The notes under the pieces were generated by a model, which was not told where the DNA came from, did no database searches, and saw only the letters and a list, made by a program, of their open reading frames with translations. A stretch of DNA of 64,000 nucleotides from Theropithecus gelada (lineage: Eukaryota > Chordata > Mammalia > Primates > Cercopithecidae), in the NCBI RefSeq assembly GCF_003255815.1, contig NC_037672.1:101160523-101224522 (forward strand). Reading direction: 5' to 3'. Made by a program: the position numbers and the translations under genes. Every line of letters starts with the position of its first letter. Within the stretch, counting starts at the first letter, position 1. Below, piece by piece: positions 50,273 through 61,799 of the stretch.

Positions 50273-50820
50273 CTGTCCACCGCAATGGCGGTCATGGAGT
50301 AGATGCTGGCGAAGACAGCTGTGATAGGAAAGAAGTTCTGGAAGCGGCAGTAGTTGGCGCCAAAGTACCACTCGCTATGAAGCGCGTAGATGAAATTGAC
50401 CAACGTGTTGAAGGCGGCCATGGAGGCGTCGGAGAAAGCCAGGTTCACAAGGAAGTAGTTGGTGACAGTCCTCATGCGCTTGTGGGCCAGGATGATCCAG
50501 ATGACGATGAGATTTCCAAAAACTGCCACTGCCACCACCACACCATACGCCAGGGACCACAGCGCGATGCGCCAGGATGGCTGCACGAACTGGTTGGTGA
50601 GGTTGGCCCGGGGCTGGGAGGGCGCGGGGGAAGCCACAGGCAGTCCCAGCGCGGAGGGGGAGGAGGAGAGGTTGCCAGCTTGGTCCAGCAGTTGCAGCCA
50701 CCCAGTCTCAACTGTCCCCGTGGCAGCCCCGGCAGCTAGCGAGGCAGTCAGGTTCACCGCGTCTGCACCCACGCCTCCACCCCCGCCTATCCAGGTTTCT
50801 GCTGCTGGGAGAGTGGCCAT
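50273..50820 (-). CDS. TACR3: TACR3 exon 1 (N-terminus, TM1-TM3)
   Basis: First coding exon of the neurokinin-3 receptor, which couples neurokinin B to Gq signalling in hypothalamic and other neurons. The ATG is at 50820-50818 (MATLPAAETWIG); 182 codons plus AG of Arg-183 follow, then the donor GTGAGG. The extracellular N-terminus has N-glycosylation sequons at Asn-23, Asn-50 and Asn-73. TM1 is about 86-111 with GN at 102-103, TM2 about 119-147 with Asp-131 in LAFSD, and extracellular loop 1 has EWYFG. TM3 starts near Cys-158 (disulfide partner of Cys-233) and reaches Asp-182 of DRY. No upstream in-frame ATG exists in the presumed 5'UTR. From memory, residues 12, 36, 71 and 101 differ from the human protein. 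Intact, and surely functional with exons 2 and 3. Confidence 0.97.
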
Positions 50821-51130
50821 CGCCACCGATCTGCAGTCACGGACCTTCCCACTCACCCACGAGCAGCCCAAGACAAGACTCCTCTGAAGTTCTTCTCTGC
50901 CTCCTGGTCACTTTGGTGCCGGGATGTTCAGATAAGACGGGAAGCTGAAAGATACTGGAATCCCTGCTGGTTAGAGGATGCAGTAGGTGCTAGGGGGCAA
51001 GAGTTGCACTTTCTCAAAGGAACTTGCGGCTCTGGCAGGCAGAAAGGATGAAATCCTCCCGAGATTAAGGGTTATCGCGTCACACCACAACTAGCGAGGG
51101 CGCCAGCTGCCCGGCACAGACGGGAGAACT
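50821..51130 (-). other. TACR3: Predicted TACR3 5'UTR
   Basis: GC-rich leader of about 310 nt, from an initiator-like TCAGTTC (A at 51130, minus strand) to the start codon. I find no ATG in it, so translation should begin at the assigned codon. The boundary is an inference from the TATA box position. Confidence 0.6.
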
Positions 51131-51154
51131 GAGCATCCTGACCTGCAGGCGCGC

Positions 51155-51160
51155 TTTATA
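51155..51160 (-). promoter_or_regulatory. TATA box of TACR3
   Basis: TATAAA on the minus strand (GAGTATAAAGCGCGCC context), 30 bases before an initiator-like A at 51130. Confidence 0.7.
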
Positions 51161-51184
51161 CTCTCATGGAGTCCCACGCTTCGG

Positions 51185-51190
51185 TGACGT
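51185..51190. promoter_or_regulatory. CRE half-site (TGACGT) upstream of TATA
   Basis: TGACGT about 55-60 bases before the predicted start. It could bind CREB/ATF; position only, no evidence of use. Confidence 0.4.
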
Positions 51191-51251
51191 TGTGGGGTCC
51201 GCGGAGCTGACTATCCCCTTCGCTGGCTGTGATTGCACTCCCTCCCTCCAT

Positions 51252-51266
51252 CCCGCCCTTTGCATT
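51252..51266. promoter_or_regulatory. GC box and octamer-like motif
   Basis: CCCGCCC (Sp1-type) directly followed by CTTTGCATTT (one mismatch to the octamer), about 125 bases upstream of the predicted start. Confidence 0.35.
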
Positions 51267-52454
51267 TCATTCATTCGCTACAAGCAGCTGGAGCTTGGCA
51301 AGCTGACCCGCGCAGGGGAGGGCTGCACTCCCTCAGCTGTAATCAAAATCTTTCCAAGATTGTTTTGCCTTCTTTTAACTTCAGGATATTTTGCTGAGGT
51401 CCCTGTTCTCAAACACGTATTGGGGGCTGTTCCTTCCTGCACAAATTAACCATTCACCCATGAGGCAAGGGCAAGATCCTGCTGATTTTTCGGAGAGTGT
51501 GCATGAGTGTAGACTGCTGCAGGCTGTGGGCACAGTCAGCCGCAAACGTTTTTAGGTGTCCCTGAGTTTTGAATTTCATTCAACTTTCTGCTCTGGTGTT
51601 CATATTCTCTCGTCTCAGATCCCTTTTCATCTCGCTCCCGCTTTCCATATCCACCCATTTCCCTCTTCCTGTATCTCTATCACTAGAAATCCGTCCCTTC
51701 GACCCCGTTCCCAGCAGGCAGTTGGAGACTCCGGATTCTCCTGGAGGATTCTGCTCAGGTTGGAATGTCGTAGCACACTGAGGGTAAATCGCCAATCCCA
51801 AGGAGTACATTTTCTTGAAACACGACAACGAGACAGATCTCTGCATTTCCCTGGGTTGAACGTATCCAATAAGCACTGTGAATACACGCTCTTGGTTACA
51901 GGGTTCTAGACATATGGTGCTAAGCTTAGTTTTCAGGGCTTGACCATGAGAATACACTGATGAGAATATTGTAACTGAATAAATACCTGGGTTTTCCGGA
52001 AAGATGGGCAGGATCTGATTTCTGAGCTTTGCTTGAGAATAAGTGAGCTAAAGTGCTCGGTGGAGTGCAAGCTGAAAGGACATAGTCTGTCCTTTGACCA
52101 ATCTCAGGAAATTTATCAAGAGGTTGCAGAGTCGAAACTCCTTTTTTAGCATCCTGGGTGCTTGTGTATAAATTTAGGGTTAAACATACATTTAGCAACC
52201 TACTGAATATACTTAAACTGTTTGAACCTCTCTCTTGTCATTTAAAAATGAGTTTTTAAAGAAATCTCACTTACAGTATAATTACAGGATAGTTTCTACA
52301 GGCTTCCCTCAACAACAGCAGGCCAGAGGAAACCCCCTTCCCTCTAGTTATCATTGTGTATTACATCTAAACATGTTTAGGTGAAAGGGATTTGATCAAC
52401 AAGTTTAACAAGAGAAGGTAACTTGTGATTTGTACATTTTCTGCTTTTTTCTTT
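51267..52454. other. Upstream flank of TACR3, nothing recognised
   Basis: Unique-looking sequence, moderately GC-rich near the promoter. Several overlapping short frames on both strands are incompatible with each other and show no domain. Confidence 0.5.
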
Positions 52455-52788
52455 TCTTTTTTTTTTTTTTGTTTTCCTAGTTCTGTCACCCAGGCTAGAA
52501 TGCAGTGGTGTATTCAAGGCTCACTGCAGCCTTCAACTCCTGGCTCAAGCGATCTTTCCCCTCCTCAGCTTCCTGAGTAGCTAGGTATCTAGGACTACAG
52601 GCATGTGCCACCAGTGCCACCACACCCAGCTAATTTAAATTTGTTGTTGTTGTTGCGACATGGTCTCGCTATATTGCTTAGCCTGGTCTCCAACTCCTGG
52701 CCTTAAGGAATCTTCCCAGCTCAGCCTTCCAAAGGGCTGGACCTCCAAAAATGCTGGGATTACAGGCATGAGCCACTGTACCTGGCCC
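52455..52788 (-). mobile_element. Old Alu (AluJ-like) with small internal duplications, antisense
   Basis: Reverse Alu from a T/C-rich tail to TGTACCTGGCCC. Local duplications occur at GTAGCTAGGTATCTAGG and CCACCAGTGCCACCACACCC. Confidence 0.9.
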
Positions 52789-55700
52789 TTCTGCATTCTT
52801 TAGTTTTCTAGTTTAAAATATACTCTTCAAAGAACCTGCTGTGATGATTGGACAACTGGACTTAAGGTGCCTAGTGATGAATAGGGTTTTCCTTCTTACA
52901 GTTATTATGACTAAGTGTCTAGTGTATAAAAATAATTTTAAGCAACCTGATAGTTATTATCACAGCCTCAACACAATCCTGCTTCAAAATAAATGCATGC
53001 TGACTGTGATAATTATCAAATGTTATTTCCCTTTTCTTCTGAGAGGCCTGTGAAAATATGTGATAAATCACAGGCAAAGTCAATAAGATTAGCACTTTCT
53101 GCTTACTAATTCCAGTTGTTTAACCATTTTCTTTTGAAACATTACTTCATTGTTCTAATTCATCATCTAGAAATTACTTGAGTTACAAATGAAAGCCTCT
53201 TCCTTTCCCAATGCAATTAAAAACACATTAAAAATATATCTCTATGACACACCTGCTTACTCAAGATTACAAAATAGGTTATGTGGTGATTTGGTAATTA
53301 AGCATGTTTTGATCAGATTTTTAAAGTTGAAAAATTACTTAGTCGTGTAGAAATACATTCATTTTACTGTTGCTTTCCTTATAATACTTACAACTAACAT
53401 TTTAATTTTTCAGTTTTGCCTTCATTGGATTTGTACAAAGTAAAGGGGATATTACAAGAAAAAAAAGGATAATGATGGAATTAGAAATAGATTTAATGAA
53501 AGAAGTTTAAAAATTTATTCCTTTCAGAGAAAGGGAGGGATTCAGGGCATGGCTTTCCTTCTCAGTCTGCCTTACCCATGGAGAATCTTCCTTGACCCCA
53601 AGAGGGATCAGTGATAATTCATTGTCTATCATTTCTTAGCTATGTATTAGTATACTTCTTTCCAGGTGCTATGCCAGGTACTGGGAGCATAGCAATGAAG
53701 CAGTTATATATGAATTCTATTCTCATGAAGCCTAGAGTCTAGCAGTATTTTTTCACATTAAGGTAGGTACAGAAACAGAAATAGGAAGGTACAGAGAAAA
53801 ATGGGAGTGTGTAACTGTGTAAGAGAATGTGGTGCCCACTGGATTCTGGATTGTGCCAACTTCTCTTGTAAATGTTTGAGATGGACATGCTAATTACCCT
53901 TATCTGATCACTATACATTGTACGTATCAAAATAGGTACATAGCAAAATATGTACCCCATGAATATGTAAAATTATTATTTGTTAATAAAAAATAAAATT
54001 TTGAAAATATTTTAAATAAATAAAAAGTAAAAGTACAGTCATCCCCAGTATCCAATTAAAAAAAATTGTGTGTGAAAATGGAATGAGATTTCAAAAAGAA
54101 AGACTTAGCAAAAGTGTACGCCTTAGAGAATGAGAAGGTTGAGGAGATCATACCTGAAGATGAGATTTTCTGACTAAGATAATTTGGTGGAATATCTGCT
54201 TGTTGTAGCCTAGGTTCTGAATCCTGCTCTTATCTGAACCTATTCAGTTGATTTCCTGATTATTCTTCACGCTTTTTCTCTTACTATAAGATATCCAAAA
54301 TCTTAGCCTTAGAGTACTGAGGGAAGGAGCAGAGAGGGCAAAAGAAATGGTAGAACATCAGAAAATGACTGTTAGAGTAGTATCCTACATTCTGGCATTT
54401 AAAACTTGGCAGTGGGTATGAGCATGCACTTATGCAAATGAATGAGGATGTATGAGTCAAGCACGATATACAACTTGATAGAAGATGTTAACAGGTTTTA
54501 GATAACTACATAAGTATAATACAAATTATGATCATTTGTATGCTTACTATTTATTCTTAATGCTAACTGTTGCTTGCTATTTATTCCTAATGACCAATAA
54601 GTTTGTCTATTTCATTATGAAGTATTATATTTAGAAAATTATATTTCTTCTAAACCTTATTTCGTCCCCATATTTTGCTTAGAATACCTACTGGCAATAT
54701 GCCTTAGTTATTTGTTAACTATTATAAAGAGAATGGATACTTGCCATGTGTTGATTATTTTTTTCTCTCTCCAGGGCACTTAGTGTGGTATATTTCATGC
54801 TTGAATTTTTATTATAACAGGCCTCCCAAAGATAAGCGTAATAGGGTAAAATTTCAGGTTGTGTTGCCGGCCAGTGGAGGAGTTATTTTGGGGAAGAAGA
54901 GCTTGTCAAAATTCCAGATTTCTGTCTCTGACAGCAATCTTCTACTTGACAGTTCTCTCACAGTTTTAGTGTTAGTATGTTCATTGTTTCCTACAATGTT
55001 GAGATACTTTTTTCTTCCTTGCCGATTTCAGATCATCATAGTCTAGCCCTTTGACCCTTGTATTATACTTCTTTCCTTTGTTATTTCATCAGTTTAGTTT
55101 TGCAATTTTATTCAGTCAATTCACCCTTTGAGTTTTGAGGTCCTACAATCAAGCTACTGAGCATTGCTGGCAATCAATCAATCAATGTACCTCCACTTAA
55201 TTATGCTGACAGGTCCTCCTTAAAAATTGTTGTACTTCACCAGACACTCTTTCCATGTGGAGTTGAAATCACTTCTTATTTCCAATATTCCCATCATGTC
55301 TTCAAATCTCTTTCTTCTAAACCTTCCTTCTCATACTCAGCAAGTGATGTTGTCTCCAATGTATCTGCAAAATTAAAAATCATCAGCCAAGAATTTTGAC
55401 ATTTCTGTGCATTTTAGCCATCTTTTCATTGTTTTTGTCTCAATTACAGTGGGTTTTCCCATCCTAAAACCCGTTGTTTGATCTGTGCTACTTTTTCTTT
55501 CAGTCATTCCTCTTTTTCCCACTCTTCAACATCTCATTCTTTTTTCCCTTTTTCTTTAGTAATGAAACATATCTAAGAATCTACATTGAAAGAGCCTTTC
55601 TTGACCACATTCCCTTATAATTACCACTTTTACCTCCTATTACTTTCCTAGATGAGCTACTTTAACGACATATGTAAATTAAATATTTTCTTTCCTTTAC

Positions 55701-55844
55701 TCAAAATGAAATTTTTAGGTATTAAATGTTATACTCTTCAGTTAATGTACTCTCCTATCAATTACCTGCATGCTAAACTAGATAGTCACTTCCCCTCCTT
55801 AACTTTCTTGATCTTTCTGTAAGCAGTATAATTTGACATTTGCA
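52789..55844. other. Intergenic, few recognisable repeats
   Basis: About 53640-53745 looks like an ancient mammalian-wide (L2/MIR-like) remnant. About 53860-53995 is an old L1 3' fragment (TTACCCTTATCTGATCACTA, CCATGAATATGTAAAATTAT). The rest is unrecognised; the frame at 54741-55046 has no domain. Confidence 0.4.
53860..53995 (+). mobile_element. L1MA-like 3' fragment
   Basis: Same landmarks as the 3' ends at 16400-16700 and 38180-38535, shorter. Confidence 0.6.
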
Positions 55845-56320
55845 TTACTTTCCCAGATGTATCATAACAAAATACTACAAACCAAGTAGTTTAAAACAAG
55901 AGAAATTTATTTTTCACCATTTGTGAGGCTAGAAGTCTGAAATCAAGTCATGGGCAAGATTAGTCCTTGCGGAGTCTCTGAGGGAGGAAATGTTCTATTC
56001 CCTTCTCCTAGCTTCTGTTGGTTGCTGGCAATCTTTGGGGTTCCTTAGTTTATAGATGCATCACTCCAACCTCTACCTCTGTTATTACGTGGTGTTTTCC
56101 CTGTGTCCTTCACATTATCATTCCTGTATATTTCTCTGTGTGTACATTTCTTCTTCTTTTAAGGACAGCAGACATGTGATTAGGGACAACTCCAAATCGA
56201 ATTTCAACTTGATTTCTTGTTCAAAATCCTATTTCCAAATATGGTCACATTCACAGGTACTGGACGCTAGTATTAGAACATAGTTTTGGGGGTAGGGGGA
56301 ACACAATTCTTCCCACAACT
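55845..56320 (-). mobile_element. MLT1-like MaLR LTR
   Basis: Antisense diverged LTR: CATAACAAAATACTACAAAC, AGAGAAATTTATTTTTCACC and GTGAGGCTAGAAGTCTGAAA, ending near GGGAACACAATTCTTCCC. It is followed by related internal sequence. Confidence 0.65.
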
Positions 56321-56790
56321 GTACACCCTCTGGCTCCTCAAAATTCATGTCTTTCCCATGTGCAAAGTATATTCACACCATCCAATATCCCCCAAAATCT
56401 TAACCCATTCTCCACTACAAACTCTAGGTCCAAAATTTTATTTAAATATCCACTCAAAAATTCCCCAGTCTCATCATCTAAATGAGATATGCATGAGACT
56501 CTGGGTATTGTCCATCCTTGGGCAAAATTGCTCTTTATGCACAGGCCTCTGAAACTAGGAAACAAGTTATCTTTTGCCAAAATAAGTGATGGAACAGGCA
56601 CAAGATAGACATTCCTATTCCAAAAGGGAGATAATGAAAGGAATTAAGGGATCACTGGTCTAAAGCAAGTTTGCAACCCATGAGGAAAAAATTATTAATA
56701 TCAGGGCCTGAGAATTATCATTGGTGGCTTGATGCTTTGTCCTCTGGGTCTGTGGAGGTTTCACCCTGGCCTCAATTGCATAACAAATAA
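56321..56790 (-). mobile_element. MaLR internal sequence, non-coding remnant
   Basis: CTCAAAATTCATGTCTTTCC, CCCAAAATCTTAACCCATTC and GACATTCCTATTCCAAAAGG are MaLR internal landmarks in antisense, adjoining the LTR on its left. No retroviral reading frame remains. Confidence 0.6.
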
Positions 56791-56948
56791 ATTACTTTTA
56801 TGTTTACAGACAGAAAACATAATTTAAAGATATTTAACTCCATTGATATATATCAGTGTTACCATTGTGTTCATGACTTTGATTTTTTATCTGTACACAT
56901 TTCTGTGTTTCTACATTTATATTGTTTATAAATCTTTTAAAGTGAAAT

Positions 56949-56975
56949 ACAAAAATAAATAAATAAATAAATAAA
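56949..56975. repeat. (AAAT)n simple repeat
   Basis: About six AAAT units. Confidence 0.9.
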
Positions 56976-58388
56976 TTGTAAAAAGAAAAATGACCTGGCT
57001 TAGAAACTCCTTGGTGGTGAGAGAGAAGGGGACAAATGGAAAATGTTTTTTGAATCTGAACGGCTAGTTGAAAGAAATATCCTTTTTACTATGGTTGAGA
57101 AGATGTGGTCTACTAAACAAAAATCACACATGAAGATTTATAATGCTTTGGTATTGTTTACTAACTGATTATTAGTCAGCTAGTAAACTGACTAGCTAAT
57201 TGCATCTGATGACATATAAATGATATTACTGTAATAGCTCCAAAAATATCAAAAGACATTTTAACAAAATCAGACATTACATACTAATTATCAAATTAGT
57301 GTTCTACAGTTTAGTAAGTTGTGGCTTTGAGGAAGTGAATCAACCAATAAACATCTCGTCTTTTATTATTTATTTTTGACTGCTCCGGGGAAACTGTGAG
57401 GAGCACAAGCTTTGGAAACTGATTGATTAAGGTTTACTGGAAACTCTCACTCTTTTTAATTTACTGACCCTATCTTCTCTTAGGCTCCATTTCATCCTCA
57501 GTAAAATTGTGATATTTATATTTAACCATATATCTTTTGTATAAAATGTTTACTAAATGGGAATTGAATTTATAATTTCTCTATTAGTTTTAGTCCCTAA
57601 GTATAGAAAATGATTTTATAAAAATAATAGCAACTTGTATGTTCATAAAGCAACTTGTATGTTCTAGACTTCCAAGCATGTTCTTTACATTAATTAACCT
57701 ATTTATATGTCCTAAGTGTCCTAAACAAATGATATTATTATTATTCTCATTTTTGGATTAGGAAATGAGGCAAAAGAGATTAAAGACGTTATCTGAAGTC
57801 ACACGTAATATCTAGGAAATAGTGGAAGGCACAGTTGTACCCAGAATCTGGTACCAGAGTCTAGGATCTTAGTCACACTATCAAACAATCTTTCTAAGAA
57901 AACAAGCAAGCAAACCATGTAAAGGTTGGCAAACAAATCACATAAAAAGTTAGAACTACAACTAAATACAATTTAATACATTGTTCTTTTCTCAAATAGC
58001 TCTACCCCAATCAACTCATCTTCAAGAGAAAAACAAAACAAAACCAAACAAATGGAGCAAACAAAAAACTGTCAAATAGTAAAGCATGAACATTTTCTAG
58101 TTAAAATTGATGGTTCAAAGATGTCATCATTCTGCTTTTCTGTCTGAAACTAACAAATAAACAAACACAAAACAATAAAAATATGTACAAATACAAAAGA
58201 AAACTTCAGTGGAACCTGTGGGTAATTTCAACTCCAGATTACAATAAACAGAGCAGCATTGGCTCATCCAATCAAATTGAATTAATGCCAAGGGGGATAG
58301 CTGCCAAGTGGGAATAAATTGGTAGAGTTCATAGTTTTCCTAATAAATGGGATACTCAAAGGAGTTGAATCAATCATTTTCTGCTAAG
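56976..58388. other. Intergenic stretch with a MIR
   Basis: Nothing recognised except an antisense MIR at about 57690-57890. Confidence 0.4.
57690..57890 (-). repeat. MIR, antisense
   Basis: ATTATTATTCTCATTTTTGG, AAATGAGGCAAAAGAGATTA and GTCACACGTAATATCTAGG follow the reverse MIR core order. Confidence 0.65.
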
Positions 58389-58806
58389 TGTCTTAGTCTG
58401 TTTTATGTTGCGCTAACAGAATGCCCTAGACTAATTTATAAAGAAAAAAGATTTATTTAGCTCACAATTCTCCAGGCTAAAACTTCAAGGGCATAGCCCT
58501 GGTTTCTGGCAAGTTTGTGCTGTGTCATAACATGGCAGAGAAGGTAAAAGGGGAAGTGGAAACATGCAGAGAAAGAAAATCCTAGGGGCTAAAGCCCTGG
58601 CTGTAGAATAACCACTCTTTGCAGGAACACTTCTATGAGAACTAATCCAGTTTTGGACAGCAAGAACCAACTCACTACCAAACCATTCATAAGATACCCA
58701 TGCCCTTCACCCAAACACCTCCCACTAGGTCCCATCTCCCAATATCACGGCATTTGGGATCAAATTTCAATCTGAGTTTTGGTAGAGACGAACTCAAACC
58801 ATAGCA
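58389..58806 (-). mobile_element. MSTD/MLT1A-type MaLR solo LTR
   Basis: 418-bp antisense LTR, TGTCTTAGTCTGTTTTATG to CAAACCATAGCA. Flanks CTAAG (58384-58388) and CTTAG (58807-58811) fit a 5-bp target duplication with one change. Confidence 0.85.
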
Positions 58807-60730
58807 CTTAGACTCTAATTATATGATTGCTCCAAAGGACTGTGTGAACATTTGTGAGTCCTACGTAACAACAAAAGGTGGCAAGAGAAGTAAAATTAAA
58901 TGAAGACATTGGAATTGAAGCCATTTCACCAGAATGGATTCTGTGATGATTTAGAGTAAAGGTAAAATTTAGTTGTCAGTTTTGCAGTTGCTGATCTAGA
59001 GAGCCAAAGAAATTTGAGAGACAACTTATTACATAAAAATTAAAAGGTGGGAGCTTCATTATGAGGCATGAGAAGTTCACACGCCAGAGGAGACATTCAT
59101 CAGAAAGTGTTCAGTGGTAACAGAACAACAGAACTATATCCGGACTCCTATCACCAAGACCAAAACTTAGGCTTTTTTTTGGGAAATAGCTGGCCAGAAA
59201 GAACAATTTGCATCCACACACATTCAAAGATAAACAAAAATCAATTTAAAAAATCACTAAAACCTATGTAAAGATTTTATACAAAAGAAAAAAGAGACAT
59301 GATAAAGAAATGTCAGAAAAATAATAAGTACTTTAAAATGCCAATAAAATTAGTGAATGAAAACTAAAGAAATTTAAAGAAATAGTCAATTACATGAAAC
59401 CCAAAGAATAAAAAATATTATAAAAATAAAATCATATTAGATGCAGAAATAAAAAATTTCTATTACATGAAACAGAACATGAAGGATAGGTCTGAAAGGA
59501 ATCAAACAAAAAATGAAATAACAAGATTATAAAGGAAATTATAGCCATAGAATAAGTGATCCAACACATTCATAGAGTATCTAGAAAGAATCAAATAAAT
59601 GGAATGAGAAAAATTACACAAAAATACAATATAAGAGAATCATGTCATCAAAAATGGAGTAGGGAATTCCAAAATTCTATCCCTTCACAAAAGCAATAAA
59701 CTGACAAAAATTATCAGAATCAGCTTTTAGAATTCTGGAAACTAACATAAAGCTTACAGCAATCAGAACAATACTTAATTAAAAAAACAGCTGACTTTCA
59801 ATATATTAAAATACCGTGGCCCTATCCCCTACTCCCCAGCTCAATGGCGATATATGAATGAAAAGAAACTGTTCCTATAAAAGAAAAGCTAAATCTAGAT
59901 TCAGAAAGATTAATAATGTTACAATCAAAATTTACTCAAAAGAATAAAGTCAATATATATTCAAACAAGGTTAGTAGGTCTTTGGATAAGAAAATAATTT
60001 TATAAGTAACAGGTTAAAATATCAAATTACTCATAAGTTTAATAAATCAATATGGCCTTGGTTTTGTAAAACAACAATATCCATTGGAAGACAGTTGAGA
60101 AAGTCTTCAAACTTCTTAGGGAAATAATGTGTTGCAAGGAATTTTTATCCATTGATTAAACTTGTGTTCCAATGTAAAGATAACAGAAAGACATCTTCAA
60201 ATATGCAAGGAATCAGGTCTTATAGCAGTGATGAATGTTTCCTAGAAGATAATAAAAAAATACTCCAACAAGCAAACAAACAAACAAACGTCAGATAATT
60301 TCTTTGGAATTAAAACCCAGCCAACAAAGGGAGAACTGGAGAAGCTATAATTTAAAGATGGAGCCCATGAGCAAGAGCTAGGTATGAGCCACTGTGCTGA
60401 CTCCAAGGTGATTGATTGACATCCTGACCACATTGTTCTAAACACCAACACAAAACATAGTCACAAATTACATGGGTAGCATTTTGTATAGCCTCTGTGA
60501 AAGAGCACGTCATATCACAAAAGTTTCCCTTGAAAGTCCTTTATATCCACCATAAAATATAGTTTGTGCACATGGCATATTTCCTAAAGAATGAAATAGC
60601 TGGTCTTAAAACTTTGGAATGTATTGTTGCTTCTGCAGCTCAACTCAAGATAAAGATTATATTGTATTTTGAGTTCAGCTTGTATAAAAATGCACATTTA
60701 AAACACTAGAATCATGCTTGTTTATGAAAA

Positions 60731-60770
60731 ATCTTTACACTATGAGAGTGTAAAGATCTTTACACTATGA
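60731..60770. repeat. Hairpin plus direct repeat
   Basis: ATCTTTACACT (60731-60741) pairs perfectly with AGTGTAAAGAT (60747-60757) around a 5-base loop. ATCTTTACACTATGA occurs at 60731-60745 and again at 60756-60770. Confidence 0.95.
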
Positions 60771-61117
60771 ATGACCAATTGAGAGTTTTGTCTCCAATTT
60801 CCTCCTCTCTAGGACAAATCAAGGTAATGAGAAGGGAAATGAGAAGGGTATTATCTGTACAATGTAAATTATTTCTCTCTCTCCTGTTTTCCTTTTCTTT
60901 TGATCTCTCAACTCTTTTCTTTCCTTGTTTCTCAAGTATATTCACTGAAATTTAAGAAAGTTAAATATGTGTGTGATGTAGAATCGTAGAGTGAGGTTGA
61001 TGATTATTTTGCCATCTGCATTTTTACCCTCAAAATAATTTGGAGATAATTTTGCAAAGCAATAAAAACATATTTATATGAATTTGCCAAAAAAGAAGAT
61101 AATTCCAGTAACTAGGT

Positions 61118-61165
61118 TTTATTTATTTATTTATTTATTTATTTATTTTATTTTTATTTTTTTGC
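61118..61165. repeat. (TTTA)n simple repeat
   Basis: About nine TTTA units, then T-rich sequence. Confidence 0.95.
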
Positions 61166-61652
61166 TTTTTTCATAAGACACAATTCTGTTCAAGTAACTA
61201 TAGGGTGGTAGTTGATTATATGCAAACAATAGGATTTTCCATATTGATTCAATAGGTACAGGTGATATAATTGAGAGAAAAATTAATTTTTCAAAACTCA
61301 TTAAAGTATATAACACCAAATGTAAGAACTGCTGGTTTATGTAGGGGGAGGTTGGGGAATGGAATTATTCAGTTTGTTTTCATTCCTTGAAATAAGAGCT
61401 CCTCAGATGCTAATTAAATCAAGTTAATCCCTAAAATTGTAGGATTCTATGATTGGTGTATACTTTCTGTGCTACATATTAATGTGCTATCATTTGAAAG
61501 AAGAATTAGAAATTAGTGTGCACTGAAGGTGCTGGTATCTTTACTTACATATGACTCATTTGTGGTTGGTATATTTTTTCATTTAAATATTATGATCATT
61601 GCATAAGTTCTAGAAGAGTAACATTATGTTAAATAGAAAATAGATAATTTAA

Positions 61653-61771
61653 GCTGGGCGTGATGGCTCACACCTGTAATCCCAACACTTTGGGAGGTTG
61701 AGGTGGGTGAGTTCAAGACCAACGTGGCCAACATGGTGAAACTCTGTCTCTGCTTAAAAAAAAAAAAAAAA
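61653..61771 (+). mobile_element. Alu left-monomer-like element with poly(A)
   Basis: GCTGGGCGTGATGGCTCACACC to TCTGTCTCTGCTTAAAAAAA, about 100 bp of left-monomer sequence plus an A-tract, with no right monomer. Confidence 0.85.
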
Positions 61772-61773
61772 GG

Positions 61774-61799
61774 TGTATATATATATATACACACACACA
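61774..61799. repeat. (TA)n(CA)n microsatellite
   Basis: About seven TA units then five CA units, directly after the Alu A-tail. Confidence 0.9.

Larger units (their letters stand above)
58807..61652. other. Intergenic, A-rich, with an old L1/HAL1-like remnant
   Basis: About 59640-60060 (ATTCCAAAATTCTATCCC, CTGACAAAAATTATCAGAAT, CTGGAAACTAACATAAAGC) resembles the 5' region of an ancient L1/HAL1. A palindromic duplication lies at 60731-60770 and a (TTTA)n at 61118-61165. No gene. Confidence 0.4.

Noticed and set aside
50821..50871. N-terminal extension of the TACR3 frame
   Set aside because: The frame stays open upstream, but it begins with a TTG, not an ATG. The known start MATLPA fits the family.
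50377..50887. Plus-strand open frames opposite TACR3 exon 1
   Set aside because: They are antisense shadows of the GC-rich coding exon with no homology.
51556..51957. Overlapping frames on both strands upstream of TACR3 (up to 125 codons)
   Set aside because: They are mutually exclusive, with no domain and no start or splice context. Probably chance in unique sequence.
54038..54060. Possible Tigger2 end (CAGTCATCCCCAGTATCC)
   Set aside because: Only about 18 bases resemble the family end and no continuation was seen.
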